Below, one piece after another: positions 35,073 to 46,100 of a stretch of 64,000 nt of DNA; position 1 is the stretch's first letter; every line of letters starts with the position of its first letter. The position numbers and the translations under genes were made by a program. Source of the stretch: Closterium sp. Naga37s-1 (Eukaryota > Streptophyta > Zygnematophyceae > Desmidiales > Closteriaceae); contig CANJKZ010000262.1 in assembly GCA_947471745.1 (NCBI GenBank), forward strand, positions 1,186,501 through 1,250,500. The letters run 5' to 3'. The notes beneath the pieces are model-generated. The model saw nothing but the letters and a program-made list of their open reading frames with translations. It was not told the DNA's origin and made no database searches.

Positions 35073-37031
35073 TCATTTGCTGTCTCCCCCGGTTGCCCCT
35101 TGCTGTTTTGACACTTGGGTGTCACGTTTCGGGCTTTCACTCCTTCGAGGCGAGGACGAACGGCTACTCCAGGTGCGTTGGTTTGTCCTCCCTCTGTTTT
35201 GTGGCTCCCAACCTGGTGGTGACCAACCCGGAGGCGCCTTAGGACACTTGTAGAACGGGTGGCCAGATTCCTTGCAGTACCAACACACAAGGTTTGATCG
35301 CCCTCCCCTTCCTTCGTTGCCTTTGGATTTGTCTCCCACCGTCGCATGCTGTCCGCCCGTTGACTTCGCCGCATTTTGGTTGCCCTTTGTCTCGGTCCTC
35401 TCCTTTGTTGGTGAAGTATCTCCACGTGCTTGACCAGCCATGCGGGGAGGACGTTTGTCACGGTTGGTTTTGCTAATGAGGTCTTGGTAGCGTTGTTCCT
35501 GAATCATCATTCGTTGCAGTGTGTAGCTGTCCGAGATATCGTGTAGCATTGCCGAATGCCTTAGCTCCTCCCAATGCGGCGGTAGCCCGGTGATCAGGTT
35601 TAAGGTGAATGAATCTTCATCCACCATTTTTCCTGCCATTGCCAGCTTGTCCCGAATTGCAGTTGCTCGGTTGACGTATTCCTCCACCCTTTCTTGGCTC
35701 CCCATCTTCAGGTTGTCCAATTGCCTCTGGAGAGATGCCTTTGCCACCGAATCCTTCGCCTGGTAAGTCTCCATCAGGTACTCCCATGCTTCGAATGCCG
35801 GACTATATGACTCTTGGAAGACGTCCAGTTGTAGCTGAATCGTTGCGCTCACGCTATGTAGAAGCACCCAAAAGGCCAGCGTGGCACGTTGTGAGTAATC
35901 TGCTTGCAGAGCTTCCAGCCATTCCATTGCATCTCGTATTTCTCCATTCGCCATTGTAACCGGGTATTGCAATGTCACGAAAAACTCCCACAGATTTGTC
36001 ACGCGCGCGTTCATGCGAAATCGAAGAGCCCACTCTCGAAAGTTAGTGCCGTCGAACGGGGTTGTTGTGAACGCCTTGTCCACCGCTGCTCCCACCATTT
36101 TGCGTGATAGCCTGTCTTTATCTTCTTCGGTGTACTCGCGAGGAGACGGGTCGAAGAGCGTAGGCACGGTAGATGGTCGAGGTAGTTGCACAGTGCGTTG
36201 TGTTCCTTCACGTTCCACCACCTCCACTTGGTCACGTCGCATAACTCCACTTGATTGCATCCCGTGCCCCATGCGCCCGATGCTTCCTGCAGGTACAGCT
36301 TCCGGTTGAGACCATTGCGCACGAGGAGGTACGACGTTGCCATAAAGGTGAGGTCTGCCCATTATGGGAACTCCAGTGGGATGGGAGTTAGTGGCAAGTC
36401 GGCGTAGTGGGGGAGCACCAATAGTGTAGGATTCGAATCCCACACCCTCCATGCCCACATGACTGCTTCTACCGCTCCCTTCACCAATCTGCCCTTTCAT
36501 GTTTCTTCCCACGTCAATCCCATCACCATGTTCTCTCACATCCCTTCCACTCCCGTACTCATCATCCCTCCCCGTTGCTTCCCTTTGCATGGTTGATTGA
36601 GATCCGGGGTGGGAGCTCCCCTCTCCTTGGAAGGATGCATCCCTCCCTTGGGATGACTCTCCTCCTTGGGGTAGGCTTCCTTCCCCTTCACCTTCAATTC
36701 CTGCATCCACATTTGAAGCGCGGGTTTGGTTAGTACGCGGAGTGCTTGCATGTGACTGTCCACGGATGGATGGGTTGTTGGAATCTCGAACTTGGGCTGC
36801 CATGTTGAATTCTGCTCTTAATGACGCTTGGAGTGTCGGTGGTGCCCTTGCAATCATGTTTTCCAGGTGCTCATGTTGAGCCAAGATTGCTTCTTCGAAC
36901 GCCTCGTATCCAGCATCAACTTCCTCGTCGAACCGCGCCATGCCTTCACACCAAATGTTGCCGCTATGCAGGGTTGCTAATCTGCTTAACCAATGTAGAT
37001 AATAAGAGTTCTCACGAAATTTCGGCAGCAT
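35073..37031 (-). CDS. Copia gag polyprotein
   Basis: 652 codons from the ATG at 37031, only 14 bp from the primer-binding site. MARFDEE at residue 31 is an alternative start. The N-terminal third is Gly/Ser/Arg-rich and repetitive. A UBN2-type capsid region follows (PFDGTNFREWALRFRM, TYQAKDSVAKASL, LITGLPPHWEEL), and then a CCHC zinc knuckle (CWYCKESGHPFYKC) at about 580. It ends ...GGDSK then TGA. Gag coats the RNA and forms the particle. Confidence 0.9.
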   Translation of the reverse strand: MLPKFRENSYYLHWLSRLATLHSGNIWCEGMARFDEEVDAGYEAFEEAILAQHEHLENMIARAPPTLQASLRAEFNMAAQVRDSNNPSIRGQSHASTPRTNQTRASNVDAGIEGEGEGSLPQGGESSQGRDASFQGEGSSHPGSQSTMQREATGRDDEYGSGRDVREHGDGIDVGRNMKGQIGEGSGRSSHVGMEGVGFESYTIGAPPLRRLATNSHPTGVPIMGRPHLYGNVVPPRAQWSQPEAVPAGSIGRMGHGMQSSGVMRRDQVEVVEREGTQRTVQLPRPSTVPTLFDPSPREYTEEDKDRLSRKMVGAAVDKAFTTTPFDGTNFREWALRFRMNARVTNLWEFFVTLQYPVTMANGEIRDAMEWLEALQADYSQRATLAFWVLLHSVSATIQLQLDVFQESYSPAFEAWEYLMETYQAKDSVAKASLQRQLDNLKMGSQERVEEYVNRATAIRDKLAMAGKMVDEDSFTLNLITGLPPHWEELRHSAMLHDISDSYTLQRMMIQEQRYQDLISKTNRDKRPPRMAGQARGDTSPTKERTETKGNQNAAKSTGGQHATVGDKSKGNEGRGGRSNLVCWYCKESGHPFYKCPKAPPGWSPPGWEPQNRGRTNQRTWSSRSSSPRRSESPKRDTQVSKQQGATGGDSK

Positions 37032-37044
37032 GCCCCCTAGAGTT

Positions 37045-37056
37045 GCTCTGATACCA
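37045..37056 (-). other. Copia primer-binding site
   Basis: On the minus strand it reads TGGTATCAGAGC, adjacent to the 5' LTR end (37057) and complementary to the 3' end of plant initiator-Met tRNA. Confidence 0.9.
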
Positions 37057-37413
37057 TGCTAGAAAGGCACAGTGCCGTTGTAGCGGAAGCCTTGATTATA
37101 GAAGAGAATAGCAAGAGAACCTTGCCACTGAATGGATTCAGAATAATGGAATTGATTGATTATGAAACCACAGCAGGGAATTTATGCTATCAGCTACCCT
37201 GCCCATACCCATCCATCCACACCAATAATTGTGCCACCAATAATGGCAACTCCAATAAAGGAGTACCAATAATTCTACCCCCAGACCTCTAGACTCCAAT
37301 AATTCCAGCCCTACAATAATTGTACAATTATTGTAGGCCCTGAAGTCTTATAAGGAGGACTACAGTAAAATCTAACAGCATAAATGTTTCGTTATATGTT
37401 ATATTTCTCAACA
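37057..37413 (-). repeat. 5' LTR of Copia 23281-37413
   Basis: 357 bp, about 99% identical to 23281-23637. The 28-bp palindrome is at 37310-37337. Confidence 0.93.
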
Positions 37414-37467
37414 GAATTAACAAAAGCTAAGCTAGCAATGTGTTTTCATAGTTTCTGATTAGGATAA
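37414..37467. other. Host DNA between two LTR elements
   Basis: Only 54 bp of AT-rich host sequence separate the two insertions. Its last five bases, GATAA (37463-37467), are the left target duplication of the outer element. Confidence 0.8.
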
Positions 37468-37795
37468 TGTAAGGGAATTTTCTCGCTATTCCTTACCGCG
37501 ACTGTCCACATCGCGTACAGCAGCAGCTGTTGTTCGCCCATTACTGCTAACGGGCCTTCGCCAACTTCGCGCGCACTGTTTCACCAAACCTCGCACTGCT
37601 GGAGCAGCCGAGTCGGCCTACGCTTTGGGACTAGCCCGAACCTCGCGCCAGCGTAGCGCTAACTAGCTCGCACGCACCGTGTTACCGTTTGCACATTTTC
37701 GCGTATAAGTATTCGCTCATGCCTTCGCTCATATTTTGTACTCATTGAACACTCTAGTGCAATCCTCGCTACCTCGATTCATTGCACCAGTAACA
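37468..37795 (+). repeat. 5' LTR of outer element
   Basis: 328 bp, TG...CA. The interrupted 3' copy is about 90% similar. The ends resemble the solo LTR at 5752-6037. Confidence 0.9.
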
Positions 37796-37980
37796 CTTGG
37801 TTATCAGAGCCACTTTCTTTCGGACCGCGCATCTCCGCACCCCAGGAAATCCACTTTTGATTTTTTTCACTCGAAGGGACTCACGCCCCTTAGCACCTAG
37901 GAGCCGCTGTCCTCGCGTTCTCTCGTAAACGCGTGCAGCCACGACTGCGCCTAGACTAAGCTGAGCCAACGCCCTTCGTT

Positions 37981-38110
37981 ATGGCTGAACATATCGACGT
38001 CACGACGCTCACGCAGGACCGTTTGAACAAGCTGCTGCGACAACTCCACGAAAGCTCTGAAGAAATCGCGGCACTGACGGCCGAACGCACGTCCCTGCAA
38101 AATGACGTCG
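37981..38110 (+). CDS. Leader ORF of outer element, short coiled coil
   Basis: Starts MAEHIDVTTLTQDRLNKLLR and continues with an EEIAAL/TAERTSLQ heptad-like stretch of about 45 residues. It then runs into GC-rich repeats that hold a partial second copy of the same LTAERTS codons at about 38128. It probably represents the N-terminus of the outer element's own gag. It is not present in the Copia at 42768-49640. Confidence 0.4.
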
Positions 38111-38159
38111 CACGAGCACAGCAAGCACACCCTGCTGACGGCCGAACGCACATCCCCAC

Positions 38160-38718
38160 TAGTCGCGCTGCCCTGCCCCGCCCTGCCCTGCCTGTCGCGC
38201 AGCCCTGCTGGCCGCCGTGTCGCCCTTTGCAGCCCGCCGCGCCGCCCTTTGCAGCCCGCGAGCCGCCCTTTGCAGCCCGAGCGCCGCCCTTTGCAACCCG
38301 CGTGCCGCCCTGCTGCTGCCCGCCCTACTGCGCGCAGCCCTGCTGGCCGGCGCCCTGCTGCCCGCACCGCCCTGCTGCGTGCCGCCCTGCTGCTGCCCGC
38401 CCTGCTGCGCGCAGCCCTGCTGGCCGGCGCCCTGCTGCCCGCACCGCCCTGCTGTGCGCCGCCCTGCTACTTACGCCGCCCTGCTGCTGCCCGCGCGCCG
38501 CCCTGCTGGCAGCCGCACCGCCCTGCCCGCGCCGCCCTGCTGCTGCCCCCCCTGCTGTGCGCGGCCCTACTGGCCGCCGCCCTGCCCTGCCCTGGCTGCG
38601 CCCCACTCTTCCCTAGCCGTGCGCCACCTCTCCCTGCCCTGCGCGCTTCCCTAGTGCTCGCGCGCCGCCCTGCCTGCGTGCTGCCCTGCTGGTCGCGCGC
38701 CGCCCTGCTCTGCGCGCT
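38160..38718. repeat. CCCTGCTGC/GCCGCCCTG repeat in leader of outer element
   Basis: Degenerate GC-rich units (CGCCGCCCTGCTGCTGCCCG) with composition-driven open frames. They lie just before the gag start at 38719. Confidence 0.8.
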
Positions 38719-39780
38719 ATGGCTTCTCTCAGTGTACTCACATTCGATCATAAGGGCCGTCCGATCCGGTTCGATACGTGGCTCGACGACTTACAGCTGT
38801 ACCTACGGAGCGATTCTAGAGACAGCGTTTCGTTGTTTGACCACACGTCTGGAGCCTCTCTCGCCCCTCCCGCCACAGCTGACAGTGCGACTTGCTCACA
38901 GTGACTTACCCGTGACGCTGCTGCTCGCTTAGCCGTTCGCAACCACCTGCCGTTTAGCCGAACGCGCTCACTTTGGCCAGCCCAAGACTGCTAAGGCCCT
39001 GTACGACGCTGTATTCGCTCGTTACTCCTCCCCTGCCATTGCTGCTCTCGGCCGCCTTAGACTGCCCTACCTGTTTCCCAAGCTGTCAGCCTTTGCCACA
39101 GTCGAGGACCTGGTTACCCACCTTTGCACTAGCGACGCTCGCTACCGCTCTGCCCTCCCAGCCGAGTTCCTAGACAGGAACCCCCCCCCCCCCTCCCCCC
39201 CGATGTACATCACTCTCTACTTCATAGTCATCCGCCTCCCTGACTCTCTTCGCGCAGTCAGGGACCACTTTCTCGCTCTTGACCCCACCGACCTCACTGT
39301 TGACCTGCTTGAGAAGCACCTCCTTGCAGCTGAGACTAGCATAGTCGCTGCAGGTGCTGCTCGTGGCACTCCTTGCACGCCCTTCTTTGAGGGGTGTTCC
39401 CCCCTCCCCCCTTGCCCCCTCCTACACTTCTGCTGCTGCTGTTGACATCCTTGGCATTGAGGATGTCGGGGCTGCTTCTGCTCTTAGTGGGAAGCGCCGC
39501 AGTAGCAAGGGCAAGGGTGGCAAGAGTGGTGGCGGTGGCAGCGGGGGTGGTGGTGGTGGGGGCAATGGAGGCGGTGGAGGTGGCGGAGGTGGTGGCAGCG
39601 GTGGGAGTGGTGGCGGGGGTGGGGGCTTCGGTGGTGGCGGTGATGGCAGCGGTAGGGGTGGGGGTGGCGGTGGTGGCGGCAGTGGGAGTGGTGGAGGCGG
39701 CAATGGTGGCGGTCAGGGTGGAGCTGCTCAGAGGGGAGGTTCTGGCGCACTGGTCGTCGTGTTCGCCTGCACGATTGAGT
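38719..39780 (+). pseudogene. Copia gag remnant of outer element
   Basis: MASLSVLTFDHKGRPIRFD starts a gag like that at 46959-48935 but meets a TGA after ATCSQ (38902-38904). It continues as fragments in shifted frames (TKALYDAVFARYSS, RLPDSLRAVRDHFLALDPTD, TSIVAAGAARG). It ends in the glycine-rich stretch at 39490-39730, which joins pol sequence directly at about 39745. Confidence 0.85.
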
Positions 39781-40586
39781 CTCGTCCTGCCTCGCCTGTT
39801 CGCGCCATTCACACTGGTCATCGTATTCCTCGTCCGCGCCCTCCTCTTGTCCTAGACACTCACATTATGGCACTTCGTCCTTCCTCTGTTCCACTGCGAG
39901 TTCCACTGTCGTCTCCTCCTGCATCCTCTCTTCCTGCCGTTCCTGACCCTGAGTTTGACTTAGCTCGTGCTGCCAGTCCTGCTGTCCCTTGTCTTCTAGC
40001 CACTGTTGTCACTGACCCTTCGTTTGCGTCCAATTCTGCGTCTGCCCTGGTTGCTGAGCTTGTTGACTTTGCTGCCGCCTGTCGTCTCGACTACGCCATT
40101 AGTCTTGTTGTTGAGTCTGAGTCTGACTGTCCTCCGTCCGTCGGAGGTGAGTGGGCTCTTGGCATGGACGTCCTTGAGGACAGGCAGGAGGACTTTGAGT
40201 GTCTTGCAATTGCTGTACCTCATCTCGTGGCCATGCTGCTTGCACCTGAGGGAGACCCGGATGCACCAGACATCCCGACCCCGCGCTCTTACGCAGAGGC
40301 GATTACGGGTCCCTACTCCTCTCAGTGGCAGACAGCCATGGACGCAGAGATGGCATCCTGGAAGTCCACAGGCACCTACGTCGACGCAGTTCCCCCTTCT
40401 GGGGCGAACATAGTCGATGGCATGTGGATTTTCAGGGTGAAGCTGCCGCCGGGTTCTCCGCCTGTCTTCAAGGCTCGTTACGTTGCACGAGGCTTCAGTC
40501 GGCGACAGGGAGTTGACTTCTTCCAGACCTTCTCCCCTACACCGAAGATGACCACTCTTCGGGTTCTGCTGCACCTCACCGCTTAG
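39354..40586 (+). pseudogene. Gag-RT fusion frame lacking protease and integrase
   Basis: A single 410-codon frame goes from the gag glycine-rich region into the linker before RT (RPASPVRAIHTGHR) and the first RT blocks (WQTAMDAEMASW, FKARYVARGF, DFFQTFSPTPKMTTLR). Zinc knuckle, protease and integrase (about 2.7-3 kb in the sister Copia) are missing. The frame stays open across the deletion. It ends at an inserted segment (40587-41602). Confidence 0.85.
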
Positions 40587-41602
40587 CATTGTTGTAGTCT
40601 AGAGTCCACTTAGGGATCGCGGATGCCCATGAAACCACCTAAGAAGAATCTGACGACTTCAAACCGCCTCTATTCACAACGCCGTCACGGTCAGCTCCAA
40701 TAACATTTGAAGCTGAAACTTGAACAGACGTTAGCTTCAAGTGTCTGCTTTCCAACGGTATATTGCGTGCTTTCATCAGAGGTGTATGCGCTATGCAATG
40801 AACGAAAACATAAGCTCGGCTGAAAACGTGTAGTTTCATTGATGCAAGGAAGAGGTGAGTACAACATTGCCTAGGGGACTCTTAAGGGGTTGGGACCATC
40901 CTAAGAACTCAGAGAAGGTTGAGTCCTAGGGGAGAAAGGCTAGAGAAGGATGGGAAACGTCCTAGCTAGGTCAGCAAAGCCAACCACACTTGGATGTTCA
41001 GAGCTGTACTCAAGGCTACAAATAGTGAGTCAAGCCAACCATGAGTCAGCTTGTCTTCCCACTTGCACCCTCTTGCAAGCCGCTTCCAGGAAGACCACTC
41101 TTCTCAAAAGGAGGGTGGTAGAGTCCCACTTGACCACCTGTACTTCTTGTCTCATTCTTTGTCCCTACACCATTGGCATGACAACAATGAAAGGGTGGCA
41201 AAGGAAATGCTGCCAACAGTGCACCATGACTATGGAACAGTAAGTTTCAATAGCTGTCACGTAATGCTCCGATGCTGGGTTGTCCTCAAACTCGGTGACC
41301 ACCTGAACAACATGGCAAAAGACTGTGACACCGATTTTCATACCAATCAGAGCTTGGTAGATGAGTCAGCAGCCGAAATGGTGAACTCGGGTGTTACCAA
41401 AAAAGAGTAACACACACTTCCGGGATGCCATAAGTCTTGAAACAAAAAATGTTGCCATGCCTTGTAAACTGATTCAAAAAATATGAAAGTTTGAGGGTAT
41501 GAAGAAAACATGTTGAAGCACCTCCCCACAAAATTCCAGAAGCTGAGCAGGCTTGTAGGCGGAATGGGAGTGCGATGACCGTGCTACTATAGTGCTTCGG
41601 CA
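40587..41602. mobile_element. 1.0-kb insertion of unknown type in RT
   Basis: RT sequence ends at LRVLLHLTA and resumes at RDYELHSLDFSTTFLQ (about 41603), so about 1 kb was inserted. No LTR, clear inverted repeat, poly(A) or coding domain is visible, and the flanks do not give an obvious target duplication. Confidence 0.6.
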
Positions 41603-42767
41603 CACCAAGCGTGACTACGAGCTGCACTCTCTTGACTTCAGCACAACTTTCTTACAGGGCAGCCTGCACGAGGAGATCTGGCTGCGCCGCCCACCTGGCT
41701 TCACTGGGTCGTTTCTTGCAGGTACCCAGTGGAGTCTCCGGCGGCCAGTCTACGGTCTCTGCCAGGCACCTCGCGAATGGCACGACACACTGAGGACGAC
41801 GCTTGCGGCTCTTGGGTTTGCTCCTTCTACTGCAGACCCGTCGCTGTTTCTGCGCAGCGACACTTCGCTGCCGCCGTTCTACGTCCTCGTGTACGTCGAC
41901 AACTTGGTCTTTGCCAATGCTGACACTGAGGCACTGGCCCTTGTGAAGTCGGAGCTGCAGAAGAGACACACCTGCACTGACCTGGGTGAGCTGCGCAGCT
42001 ACCTTGGCTTGCAGATCACCCGGGACAGAGCACGGCGCACCATCACCCTGACTCAGTCACACATGGTGCACCAGGTCCTTTAGCGCTTCGGCTTCCGGTA
42101 CTCCTCGCCATAGTCCACTCCTTTGCGTACCAGCCACTCGCTCTCAGCTCCACCTTCGGACGAGTCCGTAGAGCTGAGTGGCCCGTATCCAGAGCTTGTG
42201 GGCTGCCTCATGTACCTGATGACCTGCACTCGACCTGACCTTGCCTACCCTTTTAGCATCCTGGCACGCTACGTTGCGCCCGGGAGACACCGACCAGAGC
42301 ACTGGGAGGCCGCAAAGAGGGTGTTGCGCTACTTGTGCAGTACGTCGCGCATGGGGCTCGTGCTTGGAGGACGGGGTCCAATTGTCCTCACTGGTCACAC
42401 AGACGCTTCTTGAGTTGACCACTTGGCTACGCAACGGTCGTCACAGGGTTACACTCTCAGCCTTGGCTCCGGCTCTGTTTCTTGGCGGTCTACCCGCTCG
42501 TCTTCTGTTCTCATTTCCAGTTGTGAGGCTGAGATCTACGCAGGGGCCATGGCTGCACAGGAGTTACACTGGCTCACCTACCTGCTGACCGACTTGGGAG
42601 AGCGGCCTCGTTCTTCTCCAGTTCTGTACGTAGACAACAAGGCCATGATTGCCTTGTGTCGGGAGCACAGACTGGAGCACAGAACGAAGCACATCGCTCT
42701 GCGTTACTTCCTTGATCAAGAGCTGCAGCAGCGTGGTCTGCTTCGTCTTGCTTACGTGGCCACTAGG
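41592..42767 (+). pseudogene. RT and RNase H remnant of outer element
   Basis: Continues RT: LDFSTTFLQGSLHEEIW, VYVDN where YVDD is expected (Asp to Asn), and LGLQITRD. Stops are at 42081 (TAG) and 42111 (TAG). RNase H follows (GCLMYLMTCTRPDLAYP, ending HVATR-like codons). Another stop replaces the tryptophan of DASW at 42412-42414. The Copia at 42768 interrupts it at CTAGG. The changed catalytic aspartate makes it inactive. Confidence 0.88.
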
Positions 42768-42893
42768 TGTCAGAATCAAGAAGTGATGAACTAGAAAGTT
42801 GTTGGAGTACAAGTAGGAAACCCTAGTGAAATGTACCCCCTAAAGGCTAACCCACTGTAGCCTACACAACAGAAACATATATAATGTTTGACA
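42768..42893 (-). repeat. 3' LTR of Copia 42768-49640
   Basis: 126 bp, TGTCAGAATC to GTTTGACA. It is followed by the polypurine tract complement and a CTCAGGGTGGATCACAACGT segment that recurs at 57121 and about 58910. Confidence 0.95.
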
Positions 42894-43116
42894 CACCCCC
42901 ATAGGCTAAGTGGGGGAGAACAAGGGGTCACAGGACCAGTCAAGAAAACCAAAGCAAGCTCAGGGTGGATCACAACGTCACCACACACTCTGAGCACAAG
43001 CAAAGGGCCAGAAGGCCAGTTCACATGCAGAGGCATATATATAGTACAAACATCACAGTGATCTATGTCTAGCAAGTATGCAGGTATAGATATATAGATC
43101 ACAGTACAGGCAAGGT

Positions 43117-46100
43117 CTACAACAAGTGAGGAAAAGTGGGCACAAGTCCTAGCAAAGTGCAGAAACGCTGATGATCACCAGACTGAAGTGCCTTGGTGAA
43201 TATATCAGCAGTGTTGGCCTGAGAGGCCACAAAACGCAGACGAAGCTGACCACGCTGCTGCAACTCTCGAGCCAGAAAGTAACGCAGAGCGATGTGCTTC
43301 GTCCTGTGCTCCAGTCTGTGCTCCTCACACAAGGCAATGACAGCCTTGTTGTCGACGTACAACACTGGAGGAGAACGAGGCCGCTCTCCGAGGTCGGTCA
43401 GTAGGTAGGTGAGCCAGCGTAACTCCTGTGCAGCCATGGCTGTGGCGTAGATCTCAGCCTCACAACTGGAGCTGAGAACGGAAGACGAACGTGTAGAACG
43501 CCAAGAAACTGAGCCAGAGCCAAGGCTGAAGGTGTAACCCTGTGACGACCACTGAGTAGCCTGGTCGTCAACCCAAGAAGCGTCTGAGTGCCCAATGAGA
43601 ACAACTGGGCTCCCTCCTCCAAGCACGAGCCCCATGCTCGATGTACTGCACAAGTAGCGCAATACCCTCTTTGCAGCATCCCAGTGCACCTTTCGGTGTC
43701 TGCCAGGAGCCACATAGCGGGCCAGAAGGCCAAGAGGGTATGCTAGGTCAGGACGAGTGCAAGTCATCAGGTACATGAGGCAACCAACTAGCTCTGGGTA
43801 AGGACCACTCGGCTCTACGGACTCATCCGAAGGCAGAGCTGAGAGCGAGTGACCTATGGCCAGAGGAGTGGCCTGTGCTGAGGACCAGGTGAAGCCGAAG
43901 CGCTGAAGGACCTGCTGCACCATGTGTGACTGAGTCAGTGTGATGGTGCGGCGTGCTCTGTCCCGGGTGATCTGCAAGCCAAGGTAGCTGCGCAGTTCAC
44001 CCAGGTCTGTGCACGTGTGTCTCTTCTGCAGCTCGGACTTCACGTGGGCGAGAGCCTCAGTGTCAACAGTGGCAAAGACCAAGTCGTCGACGTACACGAG
44101 GATGTAGAACGGCGGCAGAGAAGTGTCGGTGCGCAAAAACAGTGATGGGTCAGCAGTAGAAGGCGTGAACCCAAGTGCCGCAAGAGTAGTCCTCAGTGTG
44201 TCGTGCCACTCACGTGGCGCCTGGCGGAGACCGTAGACCGGCCGCCGGAGGCTCCACTGGGTACCAGGAGGAAACGACCCAGTGAAGCCAGGAGGGCGGC
44301 GCAGCCAGATCTCCTCGTGCAGGCTGCCCTGCAAGAAAGCTGTGCTGAAGTCAAGAGAGTGAAGCTCGTAGTCACGCTGAGCAGCAACGTGCAGTAGTAC
44401 CCGAAGAGTGGTCATCTTCGGGGTGGGGGAGAAGGTCTGAAAGAAGTCAACTCCCTCTCGCTGACTGAAGCCTCGAGCAACGTAACGAGCCTTGAAGACA
44501 GGCGGGGAACCCGGCGGCCGCTTCACCCTGAAAATCCACATGCCACTGACGATGTTCGCCCCAGGAGGGGGAACCTCGTCGACGTAAGTGCCAGTGGACT
44601 TCCAGGATGCCATCTCTGCATCCATGGCTGACTGCCACTGAGAGGAGTACTCACCCGCGATCGCCTCAGCGTAAGAGCGCGGGGTCGGGATGTCTGGAGC
44701 ATCCGGGTCTCCCTCAGGGGCAATCAGCATGGACACGAGATGAGGCGCAGCGGCTGCAAGACACTCAAGGTCCTCCTGTCTGTCCTCAAGGACGTCCGTG
44801 CCTAGAGCACACTCACCCCCGACGGACGGAGGACAGACAGACTCAGACTCAGCAACAAGACTGGCGGCGTAGTCTAGACGACAGTGAGCAGCAAAGTCGA
44901 CAAGCTCAGCAACTAGGGCAGACGCAGCAGCAGACTCAAAGGAAGGGTCAGTGACAGCAGTGGCTAGGAGACGCGTGACAGTAGGACTGGCAGCACGAAC
45001 CCGGTCAGACTCCGGGTCAGCAAGAGCAGGAAGAGAGGACGCAGGAGGAGACGGCAGAGGGACACGCTGTGGAGCAGTGGAAGGACGCAGAGTCATAGAG
45101 TGTGTGCCAGGGACAGGTGGAGGACGCTCACGCGGAACACGGCGACCAGTGCGAGTAGCACGAACAGGTGACACAGGACGAGACACAGGTGACACAGGAC
45201 GAGACTCAGGCTCACGACGCTCTGTAAGACCGCCTGTCGGACCAGTGTAGGGAGAAGGACCAGGAAGTGGCGAGGCAGGCGGTAGCTGTGACTGCGACTG
45301 GACAGGCGGAGGACACTCTAAGGAGGGAGGAGGACTAGGAGGAGGCGGCTGACCAAGAACCTGCTGAAGGAGCGGAACGAAGTACGGCCGCGGCCGTGAA
45401 GTGCCCCCAGAAGCAGCAGAGACAGCACCAGAACCTCCAGCCGAACCAGCGCCAGCAGCACCTCCAGCAGCTCCAGTACCTCCAGCAGCACCAGCAGCAC
45501 CTCTAGCAGCTCCAGAACCTCCAGCAGCACCAGCAGCACCTCCAGCAGCTCCAGAACCTGCAGCAGAACCAGCCGCACCAGCACCAGCAGCACCTCCAAC
45601 AGCTCCAGGACCTCCAGTAGCAGCAGGGCCTCCAGCAGGCGGTACCCCAACACCAGGAGCTCCACTCCGGAGGCTGCAGCGCCGAGCGTACCACTCACGT
45701 AGTTGCTGTGAAGAGGGAGCGCCACCAGGCGCAGCACGGTCAGTCTCAGAACTCCCAGCCTCAGCTCCTCGAGGCTCAGCACTCCCAGTCGCAGCACCCC
45801 CAGGCTCAGCACCTCCAGGCTCAGCTCCCGCAGTCTCCACACCCCCAGGCTCAGCACCCCCAGTCTCCGCACCCCCAGGCTCAGCACCCCCAGTCTCAGC
45901 ACCCCCAGACCCAGCACCACCAGGCTCAGCACGCTCAGCACCTCGCGCAGGACCAGAGTCAACAGCTACCTCGACAGGCTCGACCGGGTCTACCTGGGAA
46001 ACACCTGAGGGAGCAGCACCCTGGGGAGGGAGGGGGTCTACCGACGGGACACCTGGGGTGAGGAAGAGCGGCGGGGGGGGGAGCGGGGCAGTGCGGTAGG

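Larger units (their letters stand above)
23281..37413 (-). mobile_element. Copia LTR retrotransposon, recently inserted, rearranged inside
   Basis: Both LTRs are 357 bp (23281-23637 and 37057-37413) and differ at only about three sites. A primer-binding site (37045-37056, TGGTATCAGAGC on minus) and a polypurine tract (AAGGGGGAG, 23638-23646) are in place. Flanks GAACT (23276-23280) and GAATT (37414-37418) match at 4 of 5 bases. From right to left: gag, protease-integrase, RT-RNase H, a first copy of the 3' end (30658-31812), a nested non-autonomous element (26160-30657), and a second copy of RNase H plus 3' UTR (23638-26159). It lies 88 bp downstream of the stop codon of the FLX-WW-RRM gene. 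Confidence 0.9.
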
